Assembly (NCBI GenBank): GCA_009602725.1
Contig: WELB01000061.1
Span: 244,552 to 257,356, forward strand
Source of the DNA: Spirogloea muscicola
Taxonomy: Eukaryota > Streptophyta > Zygnematophyceae > Spirogloeales > Spirogloeaceae
Direction of reading: 5' to 3'
DNA: 12,805 nt
The number at the start of each line of letters is the position of its first letter. Positions within the stretch are counted from its first letter, which is position 1. Positions 1 through 6,951 of the stretch are shown piece by piece. The notes beneath the pieces were generated by a model. It was not told the origin of the DNA and searched no databases. It saw only the letters and a program-made list of their open reading frames with translations. The translations under genes were made by a program, and so were the position numbers.

Positions 1-1060
1 GGATCCAGCCAGCGGCTGCCGAAAGCCCCGTGTACATCCATCGCCAGGGCCGCGAATTCATCCCCCACCGGGTGATCAGCGTATTTCGCTCCTTGCCGCG
101 GGCCGCCTGGCCGACCGCGTGCCCTGCAAACGACGCCGATCTGGTGGGGTTGGCGGAGTCGATGCAGTCTGTTGTCACCACATCAGCGATGATGCGGGGA
201 CCGCCGCCGGGAGGGATGGCGACCAGGTCAGCGCGTCGCGTATGGGGCTGGCCGTCCGCGCCCAGCTGAATGGGCATGATTGAGGAGTTCTCTACCGCAA
301 CCTTGAAGCCCGCCTCCGAAAACACCCCCTGCATACCGTCGCGCAGGAGGTCATGGGAAGCGGTCCGCTCCCCCCCGTGGGCGCAACGGAGCATGTGGGC
401 GGCCAGCTCCGCAGGATCATCGTGTCGGGCACCGCACTCGCATTGAGGGACGCCCACGAGGCAGGGGGGAAGGAGGCCCAAGAGCCGGTGGACCGCCGTC
501 CGGAAGACCTCGTCGGGCATAGTGAGCGCCGCGTGGAGTGGAAGCGCCGATAGCCACGCCGCCGCCCCAGGGGAGGAGGCTGAGAGCAGCCGGGCGCGCC
601 CTCGTAGGTCAGCCGGAGGGAGAAGCTCCACCACCTGGTCGGAGGCCGCTTGTTCAACCAGCGCCGAGAAGCGTGCCTGGGCACGCTGGTCTGGGGTGTG
701 GGCGAGGTGGATGAAAGGAACGGCCTGTTTCGACATGTGGGGGTGGACCGCCAGGAGCCCGTCGCGGGCAGAGCGGAGGGCAACCTGAAAAGGCAGCTGA
801 CCGATCTCCACCTCAGCTGCCACCCGCTCCAGGGCGCGCTGGCCGTGCACGAGGAACCTCTGGCACATTGGGGCTGCCACCTGAGCCCAGCTACCCATGT
901 AGGCCGCCTCGCAGCCGCGGGCAACTGAGCGGCATCTCAAGCCGCCACGGCTGATCGGCAGGCTAGCCTGCAGCATCGCAGCTGGTGTGGTGAGGAACGC
1001 GGGGTGCTGCACCAGGGTGGCCGCGGACGCCAGGATGGCGGAGTCAAAGGCCGCATACCT
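1..1060 (-). pseudogene. Copy A: linker, CxC-H-C zinc motif and restriction-like endonuclease
   Basis: The third frame is open from about 1060 to the left edge. It begins YAAFDSAILASAATL, then CEAAYMGSWAQVAAPM, and runs through a linker (LLAVHPHMSKQAVPFIHLAH). The zinc motif at 383-442 is CECG...AAHMLRC, spaced C-x1-C-x12-H-x3-C. It is followed by ASHDLLRDGMQGVF and an RLE-like core near 180-250, TRRADLVAIPPGGGPRII then ADVV. This fits the R-x-(P/A)-D ... D pattern of PD-(D/E)xK nucleases in RLE LINEs. The core position normally occupied by proline is alanine here. A one-base deletion relative to the copy at 2990-3477, near 88, puts the C-terminal tail (YADHPVGDEFAALAMDVHG) out of frame. Confidence 0.83.
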
Positions 1061-1860
1061 GCCTTCACTGCCGACGAGGGGGGGATGGTGCGGGCCAGAT
1101 ATTGTGGCCGCTGCGCAATGCACCGTGTCAGCATCGCAGTCGCGAGCTGCATGTCGTGCAGCCTGTGGAGACGGTCCGCTGGCCGGAGGTGTTCCTGCAG
1201 CCGCGCCTGCAGCTGCTCCGTCACGAAGGCAGGTGCGCCTAGGGGGACGCCAAGGAGGGTGAGGCCCCCGGCTGGTGTCTGGCAACCCTCGGGCAGGCGC
1301 AGGTGGGCTGGCAGGCCCTGAGGGGACCAGGCGCTACACTTGTCCGCCCGAATATCCAGGCCGATCGCGTTCAGCTGCACTTGGAGGGTGTCAAAGGCCG
1401 CTGTGACATCCTCTGGCTTCCCCACCAGCGTGGTGTCATCAGCGTATGTCGGCACGAGGACGCCAGGGTGAACCGCGACCGTTGCCTGGAGCGCACGGTG
1501 GTGTGCCAACGCATAGTAGAACCCTGCCAGTGGATCCCCTTGGCGCGCGCCCCTGGTGGAGTGGAGGGTCTCCAGCGCATCACCCCCCGCCCGCCACTGC
1601 AGCTCGCATGGCTGACCGTACCCCCGCCTGAAGAAGGGTAGAAGGCTGGGGAAGGCCTCTCTCAGCTCCTCCGCGATGACACCACGATCAACGCTGTTGA
1701 AGGCGTTGCGGACGTCGACCGCCGTGGCCACCCACTCGGGATGCAGGTCCAGGGCCGCCCGTACGCCGTGCACGACCGTCTCACCGCCGCTCCGCAGCCC
1801 CGCACCAAAATGTTGGGGCGCCAGGTGGGCCTGGGCCTGCCCTGCGTGCCGTTGCCAACG
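1060..1860 (-). pseudogene. Copy A: reverse transcriptase palm (motifs A, B, C)
   Basis: The second frame segment carries the RT core. Motif A is VDVRNAFNSVD at about 1687-1719, with its aspartate. Motif B is ARQGDPLAGFYYALA, at about 1510-1560. Motif C is VPTYADDTTLVG, with YADD at 1435-1446. All three catalytic aspartates are present. A thumb-like stretch follows (PAGGLTLLGVPLG, then QYLARTIPP). The homologous frame shifts by one base near 1060 and continues as YAAFDSAILASAATL. This polypeptide would synthesise cDNA from element RNA at a nicked target. In this copy it cannot be translated continuously with its flanks. Confidence 0.88.
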
Positions 1861-2693
1861 CGCGCTCCACCAGGCGGTAGAGCACCTCACCGATGGCGAT
1901 GGGCCTGGACCCCCCGCCGGCCTTGCTGAGCGCCAGCAATGTACTGGTGCACAGGACGCCGCGAACGCTGGCCGGGACCTGGTCGCGAGCGAGAAGCTGG
2001 CACACCTGGTATAGCGCCTGGAAGTCGGCCGGGTCGCCCTCCAGGAAGATCTCCCGGAGATGCTCGGTGAGCATGTGGGAAGGACCTCCAGCGGCCGCGC
2101 GGCGGCTGCTCTGCAGGGCCCTCCGCAGGGCGTCGGCTTCGAGGACCACCTCCTCCGGGGGTGCGAAGGTGGCCAGCCACGGGGGCAGGGGGTGGCGAGC
2201 CGCAGGGTGCAGGGACTCCAGGGCCGCTCTTGTGGCAGCATTGGTGGGCGCCAGCACCGCGTCGTCCAGGGCCTGGACCGCCCTTGACAACTCGCCCGCG
2301 TGACCGAAACGCAGAGCCCGGCGAGCATTGGCGGCCCTGTCTGGTGCGGCCCGCGCATCACCTCGATTCGCCGCCGAGGCCGCCACCGCTGCATCATGGC
2401 GTGCGAGAAGCTCCTCCCAATGGCCGCTCTCGAACAATCGGACGCGCTCCATAAGGGGCTGCTGGCCCTGCCAGCGGCTGTCGTGGGGGGCCCGGCCGAG
2501 CAGTAGCCGGGGGAAGAGGAGAAATTGCTTCCAAGCCGCCTCGTCCCGGTGGTCCCTGGCAATCCGCTGCTTCGCCGGGCGGAGCGCGCGGCGAATGTGC
2601 GGGCGCACCCCGCGGGGCACATGGCGGAGGAGCGGGAGGGCCGCCTGGCGGTGGATGGCAGCGAGGTCGAGGCCGGCGTTCGCAGACAGGGCG
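1860..2693 (-). pseudogene. Copy A: N-terminal region and start of reverse transcriptase
   Basis: This is the first frame segment of copy A. It begins at ANAGLDLAAIHRQ and continues with an arginine- and alanine-rich region (FGHAGELSRAVQALDD). It then enters the RT fingers at GGPSHMLTEHLREIF and reaches the conserved GGGSRPIAIGEVLYRLVERA, which corresponds to the K/R-P-I block that opens RT domains of non-LTR elements (established family knowledge). The frame ends at a stop near 1781, but the retrotransposon-like sequence switches by one base near 1860 into the next frame (QRHAGQAQAHLAPQHFGAG). No start codon is claimed, because the upstream side is a rearrangement junction, not a native 5' end. 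Confidence 0.82.
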
Positions 2694-2696
2694 GCG

Positions 2697-2975
2697 GGAG
2701 ACCCAACAGGCGATGGGTGGCCGTACGGAAGAGTACATTCAGCATCCTGAGGGTGTCGTACAGGGGGAGCGCGCAGAGCCAGGCTGCCGCGCCAGGGGAG
2801 GCGGCCGACAGCAGCCGAGCATGGCCTCGCACGTCTGTGGCAGGGAGGCGTGGCCGTGACGGACGCCTTGTCGACTGCCGCCATGTACCGTGCCTGCGCT
2901 TGCGAGTCGGTGGAGTGGGCAAGGTGGGCAAACGGGACCACGCTCTCTGCGAGGGCAGGGTGGTCCGCAAGTAAC
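2697..2975 (-). pseudogene. Displaced retrotransposon linker fragment
   Basis: The minus strand reads LLADHPALAESVVPFAHLAH, then QARYMAAVDKAS. After a frameshift near 2880 it reads PATDVRGHARLLSAASPGAA through FRTATHRLLGLPPPCL. This matches the part of copy A that lies between RT and the zinc motif (LLAVHPHMSKQAVPF; PADLRGRARLLSASSPGAA; FRTAVHRLLGLLPPCL). It stops exactly where the zinc motif should follow and instead joins RT N-terminal sequence. It is out of order for a single element, so it is a rearranged or independently inserted fragment. Confidence 0.8.
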
Positions 2976-2989
2976 TCGTAACACGGCCA

Positions 2990-3477
2990 CAAAGCAGTGC
3001 TAGGAAAGACAAAACTACACACCAAGACACGAAATGATGCAGATGGATGCTCAGTAACCACGAGTGAGCAACAGCAAACCCGAATAACTCGAAGCAGGAA
3101 AAACGGCACTCTGCCGAGTCCCTGAGGCAGCAGGCATAGCGCGGCCAGCGCGCGTGTGGACCGCATGAGCCTGAGAGAGCTGGAGTGAGACCGCTAGTCT
3201 CATTCAAAAGACCTGAGCGAGGGAGCCGGCAGCGTTGAAGCCTGGCGAACCCGGCCGCCGCTCGATGGCCCCGCCGGGCAAGCCGCTGGAGGAGATCCAG
3301 CCAGCCACTGCCGAAGGCCCCGTAAACGTCAATGGCCAGGGCCGCAAAGGCATCGCCTAGAGGGTGGTCAGCGTACTCGCGCTCCTTACTCCGAGGCGCC
3401 AAAGCGACCGCGTGCAAGGCGAGCGTCGCCGACTTTGCGGGGTTGGCGGAGTCGACGCGATCTGCAGTCACCACTTC
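2990..3477 (-). mobile_element. 5'-truncated retrotransposon 3' end, copy 2 (minus)
   Basis: The minus strand from 3477 encodes the C-terminal tail after the RLE core: VVTADRVDSANPAK, then KEREYADHPLGDAFAALAID, then VYGAFGSGWLDLLQRLARRG. It continues into a probable 3' UTR that contains the H1 motif at 3049-3069. The truncation point lies just after the position of ADVV in copy A, as expected for incomplete reverse transcription. No stop follows the tail, so an open frame reads on through the UTR and the next two fragments as far as 937. That long frame is chimeric. The UTR (about 3000-3185) matches 3566-3720 on the plus strand. Confidence 0.82.
3049..3069 (-). repeat. H1 motif, copy 1
   Basis: The minus strand reads GCTCACTCGTGG followed by TTACTGAGC. 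GCTCA and TGAGC can pair as a 5-bp stem. It lies in the probable 3' UTR of the copy at 2990-3477. Confidence 0.7.
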
Positions 3478-3504
3478 TCATAGCCCGCGCATGCAGGGCG
3501 GCGT

Positions 3505-3762
3505 AACTGAAGAAGGGCTCGCCCGGTATTCCGTATGCGCCTGGCGGTCTCGTTTCAACGCTCCCTAGCCCACGCCGTCCACACGCGAGCAGGCCGTGCC
3601 ATGGCTGCTGCCTCTGGGTCTCGGCGGAGTGCCTCTTTCCCTGCAGCGAGCTACTCTGACTTGATGTTGCTCACTCGCGGGTATTGAGCTTCCCTCTGCA
3701 TCATTTCGTGTTTTGTAGTATAGTCCTTTTGCGGCACCTCTTTCTTTGGCTTTGGACATTGT
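3505..3762 (+). mobile_element. Retrotransposon 3' end on plus strand, head to head with copy 2
   Basis: The plus strand from about 3505 (GGCTCGCCCGG) matches the last codons and 3' UTR of the minus copy at 2990-3477. Shared landmarks are TTCAACGCT, GTCCACACGCG, CTGCTGCCTC, H1 at 3669-3689 and CTGCATCATTTCGTG. The two copies are therefore inverted around about 3478-3505, each truncated on its 5' side. The plus copy runs into the palindrome at 3704-3863. Confidence 0.75.
3669..3689 (+). repeat. H1 motif, copy 2
   Basis: It reads GCTCACTCGCGG followed by GTATTGAGC, with the GCTCA/TGAGC stem intact. It sits 106 bases upstream of the H2 hairpin at 3775. Confidence 0.7.
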
Positions 3763-3863
3763 CCATTCTTTTTTGGGCTGGCTTTGCTTAGCCCCCCTCT
3801 CAGGGCGAGCAATGTCCAAAGCCAAAGAAAGGTGCAGAAAAAGGACTAAACTACAAAACGAAA
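3704..3863. repeat. Palindrome, arms of about 55 bp
   Basis: The left arm (3704-3761) contains TTTGTAGTATAGTCC and CTTTCTTTGGCTTTGGACAT. The right arm (3810-3863) contains the reverse complements, ATGTCCAAAGCCAAAGAAAG and GGACTAAACTACAAAACGAAA. There are only a few mismatches and one 2-base difference. The 48-base loop holds an H2 hairpin. The palindrome joins the plus-strand 3' end on its left to the large inverted repeat on its right. Confidence 0.85.
3775..3794 (+). repeat. H2 hairpin, copy 1
   Basis: It reads GGGCTGGCTTTGCTTAGCCC, with GGGCT pairing to AGCCC. It lies in the loop of the palindrome at 3704-3863. Confidence 0.65.
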
Positions 3864-3958
3864 GAGAGAAGACGCACGGTGCGCATGACATTGAGAGTGA
3901 GGCCAATTCTAGCCTTGCAAATGTCCTGTTACAGGGTAATGAGCTAGCTAAGAGGGAC

Positions 3959-3979
3959 ATTGAACATCCCCGAGTGAGC
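3959..3979 (-). repeat. H1 motif, degraded copy in left arm
   Basis: The minus strand reads GCTCACTCGGGGATGTTCAA. The 5' half is conserved but the pairing 3' half is lost. Its counterpart in the right arm is at 4918-4938. Confidence 0.45.
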
Positions 3980-4039
3980 ACATGCGTATCCGACAAGCTA
4001 AGCAAGAAGAAGAAGAAGTGGCACTCCCAACGGGGGCAA

Positions 4040-4059
4040 GGGCTGTGAAAAGCCAGCCC
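4040..4059 (-). repeat. H2 hairpin, copy 2
   Basis: The minus strand reads GGGCTGGCTTTTCACAGCCC, a 6-bp stem with an 8-base loop. It is 22 bases from the (CTT)n end of the SINE-like insertion. Confidence 0.75.
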
Positions 4060-4170
4060 GAAAAAGAACTGACAAAGGTTCGAAGGGGCCAGATGATGGA
4101 GGGGCCTAAGAAGCCCTAAGCAGCTACGAAGGGGCCTGAAGATGCTATGTCAGAACAGGGGAGGATGGAT

Positions 4171-4192
4171 TACTCAGTAGTTACGAGTGAGG
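4171..4192 (-). repeat. H1 motif, copy 3
   Basis: The minus strand reads CCTCACTCGTAAC followed by TACTGAGTA, keeping CTCA/TGAG pairing. It lies inside the SINE-like insertion. Confidence 0.6.
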
Positions 4193-4244
4193 AGCCTCAA
4201 TTCCGACATACTAGCTGCCGGAAAAATATCCCCCTGAGCTAAGC

Positions 4245-4548
4245 TGAGGAGCCATACCACCACCACGGAAGCCATTAGCCTGGGCTAATGCGCGCCCAGC
4301 ACGCTGTATTTTGCAAGTGCCTGGAAGCGCTGTAGACTCAATGATAGCCGCATTCTATAGCATGCAAGGATGGCTTGCGGGACGCTAGAATGCCCTAAGC
4401 TACCCGTCCGACTACGTCGGCGGGCATCGACGTGCAGAGCCAGGCGATGGAGGAGGGAAGACCGCTTCGTTCCGTAGCCGCCGTATATGTCCATGGCGCA
4501 TGGGAAGAAGTGGTCGCCCCGGGGGTGGTCATTGTAGTGTTTCTCCTT
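4245..4548 (-). pseudogene. RLE C-terminal tail fragment, minus arm
   Basis: The minus strand reads SPNPAKRKEKHYNDHPRGDH, then FFPCAMDIYGGYGTKRSSLL, HRLALHVDARRRS and into UTR. It aligns with the C-terminal tail of copies A and 2 (YADHPxGDxFAALAxDV). There is no start or catalytic core, so it is a 5'-truncated fragment only. Confidence 0.78.
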
Positions 4549-4553
4549 TCTCT

Positions 4554-5030
4554 TTGCCGGGTTGGGCGACACATCATGCGGAGAGGAAGAACGAGAGGCA
4601 CTACAATGACCACCCCCGGGGCGACCACTTCTTCCCATGCGCCATGGACATCTACGGCGGCTACGGAACGAAGTGGTCTTCCCTCCTCCATCGCTTGGCA
4701 CTGCATGTCGATGCCCGCCGACGTAGTCGGGCGGGTAACTTAGGGCATTCTAGCGTGCCGCAAGCCATCGTTGCATGCTATAGAATGCGGTTATCATTGA
4801 GTCTACAGCGCTCCCAGGCACTCGCGATACACCAGCGTGCTGGTTGTGCATTAGCACAGGCTAAGGCTTCCGTAGTGGTGGTTTGGCGCCTCAGCTTAGC
4901 TTGTCAGATATGCATGTGCTCACTCGGGGATATTAGTGTCCCCCTTAGCCAGCTCATTACCCAGTTAACAGGTCATTTGTAAGGCTTGAATTGGCCTCCC
5001 TTCCAATTTCATGCGCACCGCGCGCCTTCT
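4554..5030 (+). pseudogene. RLE C-terminal tail fragment, plus arm
   Basis: The plus strand reads LPGWATHHAERKNERHYNDH, then PRGDHFFPCAMDIYGGYG, HRLALHVDARRRS and UTR. It extends further 5' (GWATHHAERK) than the minus arm. That extension is shared with copy 4 at 5010-5771 (VPGWATHHAERKRE), so the plus arm and copy 4 belong to the same subfamily. Confidence 0.78.
4918..4938 (+). repeat. H1 motif, degraded copy in right arm
   Basis: It reads GCTCACTCGGGGATATTAGT. The CTCACTCG half is kept and the stem partner is lost. Confidence 0.45.
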
Positions 5031-5771
5031 CTCTTTCTCTCCGCATGATGTGTCGCCCAACCTGGCACAGACGGTGTGGGTGCCCCTTGATGGAATGCGT
5101 CGATCCAGACGCCTGATGTAGAGTCTGCCGCGCTTCTGGAGTACCGGCATGATGCCCGGCACCTCCATGGCCGCATGGTAACCTGCCTCGCGCACCAAGC
5201 CATACATAGCGTCTCTGAGAAGATTGTGGGAGGCATTACGTTCACTTCCCTCAACACATCGAAGCATGTGAGCTGCCAAAGAGATCGCATCCTCCGAACG
5301 ATGACCACATTCACACTGTCGAATGCCAGCCAAACAAAGGGGAGGCTGAGATGGTGGTGGACAGCCGTCCGGGAGAGGTCGTCAGAGAGCTGGAGGGATT
5401 TGTAAGCCGGCAAAGTGTTGAGCCACTCCGACGCCCCCGGAGAGCTGATGGATTGAAGACGAGAGAGCCCACGCCCATCCTCCTTGAGCAGAGCTTGGAG
5501 GTGGCTCATTGCTTGCTCATTGGCTGCGCGTGAAAGACGAGCTTGAGCCTTCAGGTCAGAGCATCTTGCCTACGCCGCAAAGTCGACCTGATCTGGCGCA
5601 AGTGATGAGAAGGAGCGGAGAGGGTCAATGCGAACGTCAGAGAGGGAGGTTTGAAAGGGCAGGGTCCCATTTGCCACTCCAGCTATTGCTGGTGCCAGTA
5701 CTGGCTGACCCCTCCTGATGAAGCGCGTTGAGACTGTGATAAAAGAACGAACAAAGGACGAGAAGGGGCCA
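5010..5771 (-). pseudogene. Retrotransposon linker and zinc-motif fragment, copy 4
   Basis: In the minus direction it reads STRFIRRGQPVLAPAIAG, LPFQTSLSDVR, an in-frame stop, MSKQ-region linker, then SISSPGASEWLNTLPAYKS. After a frameshift near 5340 it reads LAGIRQCECGHRSED, then AAHMLRC. The zinc motif at 5256-5315 has the same C-x1-C-x12-H-x3-C spacing as copy A. ASHNLLRDAMYGLV and GIMPVLQKRGRLYIRRLD follow. The RLE core after RRLD is deleted or scrambled, and the sequence resumes at VPGWATHHAERKRE before meeting the inverted repeat. On its 5' side it is cut by the foldback element at 5772. Confidence 0.83.
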
Positions 5772-5845
5772 GTCACCCACTCAGGGATGAACGACGCTTG
5801 GACATGGAGCCCCTTGAGTGCCCTGAGTAGGCTTTGAGTGGGTGA
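5772..5845. repeat. Terminal mini-inverted repeat, left
   Basis: It is bounded by GTCACCCACTCA at 5772 and TGAGTGGGTGAC ending at 5845, so each end of the foldback element is itself a 74-75 bp hairpin. The equivalent right-hand unit is 6952-7026. Confidence 0.75.
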
Positions 5846-5894
5846 CCTCTGGTCACCTGTACATCGCAGAATAATACTGGATTTGCCGGACCAA

Positions 5895-6068
5895 TTTGGA
5901 GTACGTTGGAGTCAGCTCGATTTGATGCAAAAAGTTAGAATCAGACCTTTTCTCTATTATTATCTGTTTTTACCCTTTAAGATTCACAAATGGAGTACGG
6001 AGTACGGTCATAAATGGTGACGGACATCTAGCCTGATATGGCCGGCACCGACTCCAACGTACTCCAAA
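5895..6068. repeat. Nested 174-bp MITE-like module, left arm
   Basis: It starts with TTTGGAGTACGTTGGAGTC and ends with its 19-bp reverse complement. An inverted copy of the module is at 6718-6891. It contains no coding sequence that I recognise. Confidence 0.75.
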
Positions 6069-6122
6069 ATGACCTTATAAAGCGTTCAGATGATCGCCTT
6101 TGACGACGGTCTTTAGTTTGCA

Positions 6123-6177
6123 GGGCAAGAGGTGATTGCCGCAGGTCTCTGTTGGGTACGGGCAAGAGGTGATTGCC
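6123..6177 (+). repeat. Direct repeat within left arm
   Basis: GGGCAAGAGGTGATTGCC occurs at 6123-6140 and 6160-6177, a 37-base period. The right arm carries a related pair in inverse orientation. Confidence 0.7.
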
Positions 6178-6278
6178 AGGCTCGCAGCTGGCCGTCCAGG
6201 ATTTCACCAAGGTTCGCAATCCTCTGTTAGGTACCACCTCATCTTAATCATAGGCATACATAGGGCAGAAATATATGA

Positions 6279-6503
6279 TTACTACGTAAACAGCCCACGT
6301 TTTATAGAGGAGAAGAGCTACATATCGTCGCAATGTTACCTAAATTGCTCTGCAGCAACCTTTGCCTTGAGAAGTACGAAGATACCGTTCTAGGAGTAGG
6401 GTTCGAAGGTGTTATGCTAAGAAGGCCAGACGGCGGTTACAAGTGCGGAAGGTCTACCCTAGAGGAGGGGTTGTTGGTCAAGATAAAGATATATTCTGAC
6501 TGA
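6279..6503 (+). pseudogene. Fragment of ATP-dependent DNA ligase in the foldback loop
   Basis: A frame between stops at 6276 and 6501 encodes about 74 residues, with the first ATG at 6333. It includes GFEGVMLRRPDGGYK (6399-6443), then CGRSTLEEGLLVKIK (6444-6488). EGVMLR is the form of nucleotidyltransferase motif IV and LLVKIK the form of motif V (K-x-K) of ATP-dependent DNA ligases. The intervening YK-GRST is usual in small phage- and virus-type ligases (family knowledge). The upstream part reads YRGEELHIVAMLPKLL. Motif I (KxDG), the rest of the adenylation domain and the OB domain are absent. It ends in a stop soon after motif V, just where the right arm begins. It is probably a captured or decayed gene piece, not a working enzyme. 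Confidence 0.72.
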
Positions 6504-6717
6504 TTATCATATAATTCTGCCCTATGTATGCCTATGATTGAGTTAAGGTGGTACCTAACAGAGAGCTGCGAACCTTGGTGAAATCCTGGACGGCCAGCTG
6601 CGAGCCTGGCAATCACCCTCTTGCCCGTACCCAACAGAGAGCTGCGGCAATCACCTCTTGCCCTGCAAACTAAAGACCGTCGTCAAAGGCGATCATCTGA
6701 ACGCTTTATAAGTTCAT

Positions 6718-6891
6718 TTTGGAGTACGTTGGAGTCGGTGCCGGCCATATCAGGCTAGACGTGCGTCACCATTTATGACGGTACTCCGTACTCCATTTGT
6801 GAATCTTAAAGGGTAAATACAGATAAAATAGAGAAAAGGTCTGATTCTAACTTTTTGCATCAAATCGAGCTGACTCCAACGTACTCCAATT
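6718..6891. repeat. Nested 174-bp MITE-like module, right arm
   Basis: This is the inverted counterpart of 5895-6068, with the same 19-bp ends and the same length. Confidence 0.75.
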
Positions 6892-6951
6892 TGTCCGGCA
6901 AATCCAGTATTACTCTGCATAATTTTCATCGCTGTACACAGGTGACCAGAG

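Larger units (their letters stand above)
1..2697 (-). mobile_element. Degenerate non-LTR retrotransposon (RT + RLE type), copy A
   Basis: This is the longest retrotransposon copy in the window. In the minus direction it has an N-terminal region, a reverse transcriptase, a long linker, a CxC-H-C zinc motif and a restriction-like endonuclease, then leaves the window at base 1. This order (RT first, zinc motif and RLE C-terminal) is that of RLE-bearing LINEs such as the CRE, NeSL and R2 groups. I did not assign a clade. No single reading frame covers it: shifts occur near 1860, near 1060 and near 88. The copy is therefore dead as it stands, although its catalytic residues are still readable. The 5' limit is set where a fragment of displaced linker abruptly joins RT-type sequence near 2697. 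The 3' UTR and 3' end lie outside the window. Confidence 0.88.
3996..4244 (-). mobile_element. 233-bp SINE-like insertion with 8-bp target-site duplication
   Basis: The insertion 4004-4236 is flanked by AGCTAAGC at 3996-4003 and 4237-4244. The opposite arm of the surrounding inverted repeat has a single GCTAAGC in continuous sequence at the same point, so it serves as the empty site. In the minus direction the insert carries an H1 motif (4171-4192), several GGCCCCTTCG blocks and the H2 hairpin (4040-4059), and ends in (CTT)5. It has no coding sequence. It is either a short non-autonomous element sharing the retrotransposon 3' end or a severely 5'-truncated relative. It postdates the inverted duplication or hit one arm only. 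Confidence 0.85.
3861..5038. repeat. Large inverted repeat made of two retrotransposon 3' ends
   Basis: The left arm (3861-4539, interrupted at 4004-4244) and the right arm (4599-5038) are near-identical inverted copies of about 440 bp. The innermost match is GTGGTCATTGTAGTG against CACTACAATGACCAC, and the outer ends are AAAGAGAGAAG against CTTCTCTCTTT. Both arms encode the same C-terminal tail after the RLE: HYNDHPRGDHFFPCAMDIYG, then HRLALHVDARRRS, followed by a UTR with a degraded H1. The arms are divergent, with their 5' sides at the centre. Open frames reading through the arms are read-through into UTR and are not separate genes. Confidence 0.9.

Noticed and set aside
1-6. GGATCC at base 1 as evidence of a cloned fragment end
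   Set aside because: The same context (GATCCAGCCAGC) occurs in the homologous copy near 3297, so the site is part of the retrotransposon sequence.
292-924. Minus-strand 210-codon frame as a separate protein
   Set aside because: It is offset from the real frame. The homologous frame reads through the same bases to CECG...HMLRC and the RLE core and simply has no stop before the window edge.
30-928. Plus-strand open frames at the left edge (for example 353-553 and 650-928)
   Set aside because: They lie antisense to the linker, zinc motif and RLE of copy A, whose minus-strand frame is supported by matches to three other copies. The plus frames show no motif.
1781-3166. Start codon near 3166 as the true start of the RT protein
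   Set aside because: The first part of that frame is antisense-like UTR and displaced linker. Retrotransposon similarity in frame begins only near 2693.
4285-4982. Overlapping 103-160 codon frames in both arms as new small genes
   Set aside because: They are mirror images because the DNA is an inverted repeat, and only the frame with HYNDHPRGDHFF matches the retrotransposon tail. The rest is UTR read-through.
5838-6020. 60-codon frame in the foldback arm
   Set aside because: It spans the 174-bp non-coding module, and the inverted copy does not preserve a comparable frame. There are no recognisable motifs.
6396-6412. GGGTTCGAAGG as a Pol III B box of a tRNA-derived SINE
   Set aside because: The bases are codons for GFEG within the ligase motif IV frame, and no A box or cloverleaf is seen around them.
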